64,000 bases of DNA, taken from assembly GCF_002288925.2 (NCBI RefSeq), contig NW_022097996.1, forward strand, positions 5,884,686 to 5,948,685, in the 5' to 3' direction. The notes under the pieces are model-generated. The model was not told where the DNA came from and ran no database searches. It saw only the letters and a program-made list of their open reading frames with translations. Both the position numbers and the translations under genes were made by a program. This DNA comes from Delphinapterus leucas. Taxonomy: Eukaryota; Chordata; Mammalia; Artiodactyla; Monodontidae. Below, piece after piece: positions 55,734 through 64,000 of this stretch; positions within the stretch are counted from its first letter, which is position 1, and each line of letters opens with the position of its first letter.

Positions 55734-58570
55734 AAGTGAACTCAAAAATTATATACATAACACTATCTTTACTCAAGTGTGGAAACAGAGACCATAAAAT
55801 AACCCATTGGAAATATATAGCACTTTGCAGGTTAAAACTCCTCAATGTAATTTAAACTGTACACTCCCATTTGTCTTGACTTTAAAAGATTAGGAGACAT
55901 GTTGATATGAAGATAAATGTTTAATAGATGTATCGGACAAGAATAAAACTGTCTCCTAACAAACAGCCAGAGCAAGAACTTTTTGTCCCCAGAGGCAGAG
56001 TGTGCAGTGACAGCACAGTTCAAGACCCCATTCCAACCGCGTCCATCAAATTGGGCACTGAGCCTGATCCACCTTTGTATTTTCAGCACTGTTTTGCTCA
56101 GAGTAGGTGCTCAAAAAATCTTGTTTTACCTAAAGTGAAGTGAGGAGAAGGCTTCTGGCGGGTACATACAGAGCAGAAGCTCGGAAGTATCCCCAGTGTG
56201 GGATCCATGTAACTTCAAGTTAATTTTGCCACCGTGTGTAAACCAAGACTGCCCAAGGTATTTTCATTTCATTTAGTTTGGAAATCACTCAAGGTGGAGT
56301 TCAGAATTAAGAAATTGGATGCTATCTTGGATATTGGTGATGGGCCATGAAAAATAAATTAGGTCCTTTAAATACTAAGTACTGTATTAAACAACCCAGG
56401 AGTTAGCCAGAGAAAAAAATGGCAAAGCCAATTTTTCAATAAACTTTTCTGTAATCAATCAAATCTTTTTAGAATTCAGATACTATAACAGATTCAGAAT
56501 TTGGTCATAAAAAGAAAGCTGCCAAAATAACAACATAAAATAAATGTAGAACACTTCATTTTTACGAATTTGGTTTTTCAAAAGAAAACAGAGATGCTGC
56601 CAAGTATCCCTCAGCAACCTTCCAACTGGGTAAAGCACTAATATATGCTATTTAAAAATTATAAGGAATCCGTTAAATTGCCAAGATCTCAGATTTCATG
56701 TATTGAGGATTTTGCTTTGATGGGAAGCAAATGCTATACACTCCCTATTGGAATTAGGTATTTCTGGATGTGAGCAACAGTTTTCTTCAAATTGGAAGAA
56801 CAACGCTGTATAAATGAGAATGAATAATAAATACTTGCCTGTGGAGTCCTCTCTCAGCGTCAGACACCAACAAAGCAGCCTGCAGGAAGGAGGAAGAAAC
56901 TGGCCTGGGCTCGTGGATCCCCCCCCTTCCAGGTTTAGACAGGGAACAGGTGACCTTCAGCTCCTTTGGAGTTCCTGCTACATTGGGGGAGGCTTGTTCC
57001 TGCCGCCTTATTGTCTGCACGAGGCCACTGACTCTGTTAGAGGCCTCTGTTGTTGCTTATCCTGCTTTGTAGCTACCTAGGCTCTGTGCCTGTGTGCCCG
57101 ACTCTCTAGTACACCAATGACAGCCTTTCCAGGGGTCTTACCTTCACTGGGAGGCCGAACATCTGGCCCACCCCAGGCAGAGAACCCAGAAAGAGTTAGG
57201 AACAAGGGCTACAGTTCTGGCCCTTTCCTATCTCTTCTTTTTTCCCCTTCCCTCTCTCTCTCTCTCACCTGTTTATCATTGGTACGCACCATAATGTGTT
57301 TACCAGGTGGTATAAGCTGTTATAGCAGAAGGTTACAAGGCTTTTAATTGGTGCAGAAGCCTGCACTGGGCATCTCTTATAAGCATTCCACCAAGCCAGG
57401 CATAGGGAGATGAGAGAGGAGTGGGACCCACCCCCTCCCTCCCTCTTGGCATTCACAGTCTAAATGACTGAGATCAACTCACAGGCATATTGATTTGTCA
57501 GGTAGACCCTGGTTCCTGAGCAAATGGTCATAAAGACTATACGAAAAAAGAAACAAACAAAACCAACAAAAAACCAAATCGCCTTTCCTCCAAAGCAAAT
57601 TAAATGACAGAGATCCAAATTGGATCACTTAACATTTTCTGTTTTAAATGTACTTAAGAACATTTGCTTATTACTAAGACAAGTTTTTGTTTTATACAAC
57701 CTTAGAGAAGCCCTATGACTTTTGTCTTCATTTCCTTTTAATACAGTTCATTGAAATTATCTGGATTTGGCACCTTGATTTGTTACTTTTTAGCATTATA
57801 TGAACTTTTAGAAACAATCATCCTAATAGCCATGTAATATAAGTTTTATTTAATAGTTTTTAAAAGTGAGGTATGTTCATGGTTTAGTACCAAAAAGTGA
57901 CTAAAAGGAACAAATCTCATGAAATTATCAGTGGACTCTAGGAAACAAAGCATTAAAAGAAACCTCTGTGAGCAACAGACTTTGAACATATTTTCCCCCA
58001 AAGATCAAAGGGTAAGATTAAAATTTCAAAAATGTGATGATTTTTAACCTTTGAAGGTTAGGTATTTACAAAGAAATAAAAGCTGAAAATATTATATATT
58101 TTTTGAAAATTAAAAGAAAAACAGCAGCTCAGTTCACGTGATGAAATAGTACTGACTATGCACCAAGTTTTTAAAGTCCATTAGCCCTGGATACTGAGAT
58201 TAGAAATGCAGTATAGACCGAGTTAGGATAAAATCATCTGATTTGACTTATGGGAATAAATTCCAGGTTTATTTGAAGGCAAAGAATTAAAATCACCCTC
58301 TACAATGTCCAACACACAGTCAGTTCTTAATAAATACTGGGTGCATGGGGGGAAAACAATGCATTTTTGGCTTGGAGGTTTAAAAAAGTCTTTGACTCTT
58401 CTTGGTTTCTTGATTGTGGTTAAGCATACTGACATGGATTCTGGATGAGAATCACCGTATCCATGGGGCAGCTCAGCAGGAAAACCGAAACAGTCTCCTC
58501 TTAAGCTTCTACCAATCCTCACCCCCCACGCCCACTGTTTTATACTCAAATGAGTATTTAATTCAATTAA
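55734..58570. other. Single-copy AT-rich sequence
   Basis: A weak L2-like 3' end may lie at 56060-56130 ('cagagtaggtgctcaaaaaa'). Nothing else recognised. Confidence 0.4.
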
Positions 58571-58574
58571 AAAT

Positions 58575-59960
58575 TTTTAATGCATTTTGAGCTTATTTTT
58601 GTGTATGGCGTTAAGAAGTGATCTAATCTCATGCTTTTACATGTACCTATCCAGTTTTCCCAGCACCACTTATTGAAGAGGCTGTCCTTTCTCCACTGTA
58701 CATTCCTGCCTCCTTTATCAAAGATAAGGTGACCATATGTGCGTGGGTTTATCTCTGGGCTTTCTATCCTGTTCCATTGATCTATCTTTCTGTTTTTGTG
58801 CCAGTACCATACTGTCTTGATTACTGTAGATTTGTAGTATAGTCTGAAGTCAGGGAGCCTGATTCCTCCAGCTTCGTTTTTCGTTCTCAAGATTGCTTTG
58901 GCTATTCGGGGTATTTTGTGTTCCCATACAAATTGTGAAATTTTTTATTCTAGTTCTGTGAAAAATGATTGCTTTGGGTAGTAGAGTCATTTTCACAGTG
59001 TTGATTCTTCCAATCCAAGAACATGGTATATCTCTCCATCTATTTTGTATCACCTTTAATTTCTTTCATCAGTGTCTTATAATTTTCTGCATACAGGTCT
59101 TTTGTCTCCTTAGGTAGGTTTATTCCTAGATATTTTATTCGTTTTGTTGCAATGGTAAATGTGAGTGTTTTCTTGATTTCACTTTCAGAGTTTTCATCAT
59201 TAGTGTATAGGAATGCCAGAGATTTCTGTGCATTAATTTTGTATCCTGCTATTTTACCAAATTCATTGATTAGCTCTAGTAGTTTTCTGGTAGCATCTTT
59301 AGGATTCTCTATGTATAGCATCATGTCATCTACAAACAGTGACAGCTTTACTACTTCTTTTCCGATTTGGATTCCTTTTATTTCCTTTTCTTCTCTGATT
59401 GCTGTGGCTAAAACTTCCAAAACTATGTTGAATAAGAGTGGTGAGAGTGGGCAACCTTGTCTTGTTCCTGATCTTAGTGGAAATGCTTTCAGTTTTTCAC
59501 CATTGAGGATGATGTTGGCTGTGAGTTTGTCATATATGGCCTATATTATGTTGAGGAAAGTTCCCTCTATGCCTACTTTCTGCAAGGTTTTTATCATAAA
59601 TGGGTGTTGAATTTTGTTGAAAGCTTTCTCTGCATCTATTGAGATGATCATATGGTTTTTTCCTTCATTTTGTTAATATGGTTTATCACATTAATTGTTT
59701 TGCATACATTGAAGAATCCTTGCATTCCTGGAATAAACCCCAGTTGATCATGGTGTATGATCCTTTTAATGTGCTGTTGGATTCTGTTCGCTAGTATATT
59801 GTTGAGGATTTTTGCATCTATGTTCATCAGTGATATTGGCCTGTAGTTTTCTTTCTTTGTGACATCCTTGTCTGGTTTTGGTATCAAGGTGATGGTGGCC
59901 TCATAGAATGAGTTTGGGAGTGTTCCTCCCTCTGCTATATTTTGGAAGAGTTTGAGAAGG
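58575..59960 (-). mobile_element. Internal L1 ORF2 fragment, both ends missing
   Basis: Aligns to the full-length L1 from about 13412 to 14835. It has neither the L1 3' end and tail nor the 5' part. The right end is fused to a SINE lacking its head, with a shared 'gat' at the junction. Confidence 0.9.
58575..59960 (-). pseudogene. L1 ORF2 reverse-transcriptase fragment, broken
   Basis: Open pieces in different frames (59960-59648, 59420-59040, 59053-58850, 58890-58575) encode reverse transcriptase and C-terminal text. The catalytic 'FADD' is 'FVDD' here. A 38-bp deletion relative to the full-length L1 sits at about 58967. Further shifts separate the pieces. Confidence 0.88.
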
Positions 59961-60125
59961 ATGCAGAGGACACGGGTTTGTGCCCCGGTCCGGGAAGATC
60001 CCACGTGCCGCGGAGCGGCTGGGTCAGTGAGCCATGGCTGCTAAGCCTGCGCATCCGGAGCCTGTGCTCCGCAACGGGAGAGGCCACAACAGTGAGAAGC
60101 CCACGTACCGCAAAAAAATAAATAA
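59961..60125 (+). mobile_element. Headless CHR SINE (intermediate form) fused to L1
   Basis: It starts inside the SINE at 'gcagaggacacgggtttgtg'; the first ~45 bases, including the A box, are absent. It then runs through 'gagccatggctgctaagcc' to the A-rich tail at 60113-60160. The missing head and the antisense L1 partner make this a chimera rather than a simple insertion. Confidence 0.9.
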
Positions 60126-60464
60126 ATTTAAAAGAAAAAACAAAAAAAAACCCATGAATCTCATTCACAACCCCCCTCAGAGACACACACCCAGAATTAT
60201 GTTTGACCAAATGTCTGGGCACCCCTTGGTCCAGTAAAGTTAACACATACAAATTAACCTTCACACCAGGTGAGACGCAACTGTACGATTAAACGAGTGC
60301 TGATAAATTTACATGCAAAAAATTATGCTTTTATCATAAGTTCAAGTTTTGGTTACAGAACATTTGAAGATTTAATGAACCATTTTTAAGGGGAAATTAG
60401 TTAGCCTTTGCAGTGTTACCAGGAAACTATTGTTTAACCAAAAACAATTCTAAAAATATTAGCC

Positions 60465-60660
60465 ACTATTTAGTTAGTTCATTAATTCATCTATCAATCA
60501 TGCATGTGTTCAGCAGACCTCAGTTGGGTATTATTTTGTGCCAGGCAGTGTGCCAGACACAGGGTGTTCAGATGCCAAAGGAGAGAAACCCGTTCCTGTC
60601 AGCCAGGAACTTACTGTCTAGTAGGTGAGACAGCCAAATAAATTAGAAAGTAAAGTGGGT
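60465..60660 (-). repeat. L2 LINE relic
   Basis: 'tattattttgtgccaggcag' followed by '..ccaggaacttactgtctag' and 'gtgagacagccaaataaatt' is the complement of an L2 3' region. Confidence 0.6.
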
Positions 60661-60670
60661 TACTGAATAT

Positions 60671-60717
60671 GCTTTTTTTTGAGATATAATTGACATATAA
60701 CATTATATTAGTTTCAG
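60671..60717 (-). mobile_element. Very short L1 3'-end stub
   Basis: A T-run, then 'gagatataattgacatataa' and 'cattatattagtttcag', is the complement of an old L1 3' terminus. It abuts the next L1. Confidence 0.65.
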
Positions 60718-61616
60718 ATTGGAGGTAGAGACAAGATAGTGGAGTGGAAGGACTTGAGCTCACCTCCTTTCATGAAAACTCCAAAATCACAACTAACTGC
60801 TCACAACCAGTGATAACAAAGACTGCAACCTACCCCAAAAGATATTCTACACCTAAAGACAAAGAAGAGGCCACAAGATGGTAGGAGGGGCACTTTCACG
60901 ATATAATCAAATCCCATACCCACTGGGTGGGCAACTCACAAACTGGAAAATAATTATATTGCAGAGGCTCTCTCACAGGAGTGAGAGTTCTGAGCCCCAT
61001 GTCAGGCTCCCCAGCCTGGGAGGAGCCCCTAGAGCATTTGGCTTTGAAGGCCAACAGGGCTTGAGTGAAGGAGCTCCACAGGACTGGGGGAAACAGAGAC
61101 TCCTCTCTTGGAGGGCGTGCACAAGGTTTCACGTGCACTGGGATCCAGGGCAAAGCAGTGACTCCATAGGAGCCTGGGCCAGACCTACCTGTGGGTCCTG
61201 GAGGCAGGGATCGGCTGTGGCTCACTGCGGGGGGAAGGACACTGGTGGTGGAGGCCCCAGGGAATATTCATACGCGTGAGCTCTCCTGGAGGTCACCATT
61301 TTTGCACAGAGACCTGGCCCCACCCAACAGCCTGCAGGCTCCAGTGCTGGGATGCCTCAGGCCAGACAACCAACGGGGGTGGGGGGACACAGCCCCACCC
61401 ATCAACAGACATGATGCCTAAAGTCATGTCCTGAGCCCACAGCCACCCCTAAACACACCCTTGACACGGCCCTGCCCACCAGAGGGACAAGACCTACCTC
61501 TACCCACTAGTGGGCAGGCATCAGTCCCTCACACCAGGAAGCCTACAAAAGCCCCTGGACAAACCTCACCACCAGGGGACATACACCAGAAGCAAGAGGA
61601 ACTACAATCCTGAAAC

Positions 61617-62520
61617 ATGCAGACCGGAGACCACAAACACAGAAAGTTAGACAAAAGGAGATGGCAGAGAAATATGTTCCACATGAAGGAACAAGATAAA
61701 ATGCCAGAAGAACAACAAAGTGAAGTGGAGATAGGCAATCTGTCTGAAAAAGAATTCAGAATAATGATGGTAAAGGTGATCCAAGATCTTGAAAAAAGAA
61801 TGGAGGCACAGACCAAGAAGATACAAGAAATGTTTAACAAAGAGCAAGAACATATAAAGAACAAAGAGAGATGAACAATACAATATCTGAAATGAAAAAT
61901 ATACCAGAAGGAATCAATAGCAGAATTAATGAGGCAGAAAAATGAATAAGTGAGCTGTAAGACAGATTGGTGGAAATCACTACTGTGGAACAGAATAAAG
62001 AAAAAAGAATGAAAGGAAATGAGTACAGTATAAGAGACCTCTGGGACAAAATTAAATGCACCAACATTTGCATTATAGGGGTCCCAGAAGGAGGAAAGAG
62101 AGAGAAAGGGCATGAGAAAATATTTGAAGAGATTATAGCCAAAAACTTCCCTAACATGAGAAAGGAAACACTCAAGTCCAGGAAGCACAGAGAGTCCCAT
62201 ACAGGATAAACCCAAGGAGGAACATGCCGACACACATATTAATCAAAAATAACAAAATAAACGACAAAGAGAAAATATTAAAATCAACAAGAGAAAAGCA
62301 ACAAATAACATACAAGGGAATCCCCATAAGGTTATCAGCTGACTTTTCAGCAGAAACTCTGCAGGCCAGAAGGGAGTAGCAGGATGTATTTAAAGTGATG
62401 AAAGAGAAAAACCTACAATGAAGAATATTCAGCAAGGCTCTTGTTCAGATTCAATGGAGAAATCAAAAGCTTTACAGAAAAGCAAAAGCTAAGGAACAAT
62501 AAATGCTAAAGGAACTTCTC
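61617..62520 (+). pseudogene. L1 ORF1, broken
   Basis: The N-terminal part is open at 61617-61874 ('EIGNLSEKEFRIMMVKVIQD', coiled-coil-rich), and the central part at 61967-62209 ('TNICIIGVPEGGKREKGHEK', start of the RRM). The C-terminal part is interrupted by stops (for example after 'ARRE' near 62380). The frame is lost at about 61872 and 61945. The original ORF was probably comparable in size to the intact 308-codon copy at 16321. Confidence 0.85.
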
Positions 62521-62910
62521 TAGGTGGAAAAGAAAAGGCTACAAGTAGAAGCAAGAAAATTACGAATGGGAAAGCTCACCAGTAAAGGCAAACACACCGT
62601 AAAGGTAGGAAATCATCCACAAACAAATATGATCTCAAAAGCAGCAATCGTGAGGGCAGTACAAACGCAGGATATTGGAAATGCATTTGAAATTAAGAGA
62701 CCAGTAACTTAAAACAATCTTGTATATATAAAGACTGCTATATCAAACCTCATGGTAACTGCAAACCAAAAATCTACAATAGATACCCACACAAAAAAGA
62801 AAAAGCGATCCGATCCAAACACTAAAGATACTCATCAAATCACAAAAGAAGAGACGAAAAGAGGAAGAAAAGAGACCTACAAAACAAATCCAAAACAATT
62901 AAGAGAATGG

Positions 62911-64000
62911 CGATAAGAACATACATATCGGTAATTATCTTAAATGTAAACAGATTAAATGCTCCAACTAAAAAACACAGACTGGCTAAATGGATACAAA
63001 AACAAGACCCATATATATATGCTGTCTACAAGAGACCCACTTCAGATCTAGGGACACATACACAGTGAAAGTGAAAGGATGGGAAAAGGTATTCCATGCA
63101 AATGGAAATCAAAAGAAATCTGGGATAGCAATATTCATATAAGACAATATATACTTTAAAATAAAGACTGTTACAAGAGACAAAGAAGGACACTTCATAA
63201 TGATCAAGGGATCAATCCAAGAAGATATAACAATTGTCAATATATATGCATCCAACATAGAAGCACCTCAATATATAAGGCAAATGTTAACAGCCGTAAA
63301 AGGAGAAATTGACAGTAACACAATAATAATGGGGGACTTTAACAGCCCACTTACATCAATGGACAGATCATCCAGAGAGAAAATCAATATGGAAACACGG
63401 GCCTTAAATGACACATTAAACCAGATGGACTTAATTATGGAGCATTCCATTAGAAAGCAGCAGTATACACATTCTTCTCAAGTGCACATAGAACATTCTC
63501 CAGAATAGATCACATGCTGGGCCACAAAGCAAGCCTCAGTAAATTTAAGAAAACTGAAATCATATCAAGCATCTTTTCCAACAGCAACACTATGAGATTC
63601 AAAATCAACTACAAGAATAAAACTGTAAAAAAACACAAACCCGTGGAGGCTAAACAATATGTTACTAAACAACAAATGGATCACTGAAGAAATCAAAGAG
63701 GAAATCAAACAATATCTAGAGTCAAATGAAAATGAAAAAAAGATGATCTAAAACCTATGGTGTGCAGCAAAAGCTGTTCAGGGAAGTTTATAGCAATACA
63801 TCTTACCTTAGGAAACAAGAAAAATCTCAAACAACCTAATCTTACACCTAAAGCCACCAGAGAAAAAAGAACAAAGCCCAAAGTTAGTAGAAGGAAAGAA
63901 ATGATAAAGATCGGAGCAGAAATAAATGAAATTGAGACAAAATAGAAAAGATCAATGAAACTAAAAGCTGGTTCTTTGAAAAGATAAACAAAATTAATAA
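62911..64000 (+). pseudogene. L1 ORF2 endonuclease region, broken, continues beyond window
   Basis: It starts at an ATG with 'RTYISVIILNVNRLNAPTKK', equivalent to the catalytic-Asn region but with Gly changed to Arg after it. A 2-bp insertion near 63014-63020 shifts the frame before the catalytic Glu motif; the underlying codons there still spell Gln-Glu-Thr-His. The third piece (63200-63508) is open with 'NIYAS' and 'MGDFNSPL', giving the catalytic Tyr, Asp and Asn. Later parts have further stops. Confidence 0.87.

Larger units (their letters stand above)
60718..64000 (+). mobile_element. Old L1 (L1MA-like), 5' UTR to early ORF2, leaves the window
   Basis: The 5' UTR starts near 60718 ('ttggaggtagagacaagata') with the expected 'ctccaaaatcacaactaact' and 'ctgggggaaacagagactcc' text. 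It is followed by ORF1 remains (about 61660-62520), the inter-ORF spacer and ORF2 from about 62911. No 5' truncation is visible, so the element was inserted essentially full length. The 3' part is beyond the window. Confidence 0.88.

Noticed and set aside
61529..62235. 234-codon hydrophobic minus-strand frame
   Set aside because: Antisense of the old L1 ORF1, same artefact as above.

Overview
The window is mammalian nuclear DNA, almost certainly from a whale or dolphin. It is dominated by L1 retrotransposons and by tRNA-derived SINEs of the CHR family. The intermediate-length SINE form, with a body through '..gccgatgcagg' and '..cgggagaggccac', points to Cetacea within Cetartiodactyla. Ancient mammalian repeats (MIR, L2, MaLR LTRs, hAT MITEs) lie beneath these. 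I found no convincing host protein-coding gene, rRNA, authentic tRNA, CRISPR array or bacterial feature. The window reads as intergenic or intronic sequence.

Layout. 1-4.0 kb: a stack of minus-strand L1s. The 5' end of a young L1 runs off the window start, followed by an L1 ORF2 tail, then an old L1 with its 5' end at ~3.98 kb that is interrupted by a small L1 3' end and by a SINE. 4.0-12.1 kb: two SINEs, one containing a 100-N gap, a hAT MITE with an 8-bp target duplication, MIR/MIR3/L2 relics, then a repeat-poor block. 12.1-19.24 kb: a structurally complete minus-strand L1 (~7.1 kb, 15-bp target duplication). Its ORF1 is open but its ORF2 is broken several times. 19.3-34.7 kb: MIR split by a MaLR LTR, several SINEs (two stacked), a candidate antisense ERV LTR, L1 3' stubs, and a three-level nest at 32.2-33.1 kb. 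34.7-36.1 kb: a truncated L1 with an 854-N gap. 36.1-44.3 kb: mostly single-copy sequence, one SINE beside a tandem duplication, and a CpG-rich patch at 42.2-42.7 kb. 44.33-51.0 kb: a decayed endogenous retrovirus with both LTRs, an Arg-tRNA-like primer site and a polypurine tract, but no readable gag/pol/env. 51.0-52.24 kb: a 1.2-kb GT-rich satellite-like tract abutting the 3' LTR. 52.2-58.6 kb: single-copy sequence with one truncated L1. 58.6-60.1 kb: an internal L1 ORF2 fragment fused to a headless SINE. 60.7-64 kb: the 5' UTR, ORF1 and start of ORF2 of an old plus-strand L1 leaving the window.

The genes here are selfish elements and do not form a host pathway. Younger elements sit inside older ones with readable target-site duplications, so the relative order of insertion can be read directly. 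The full-length L1 could at most still make an ORF1 protein. The SINEs depend on L1 machinery in trans. I do not see an undescribed biological system. The most useful leads are the CpG-dense open stretch at 29.5-29.7 kb, the repeat-poor block at 8.2-12.1 kb, the GT tract, the L1/SINE chimera and the candidate ERV LTR at 26.3-26.8 kb.
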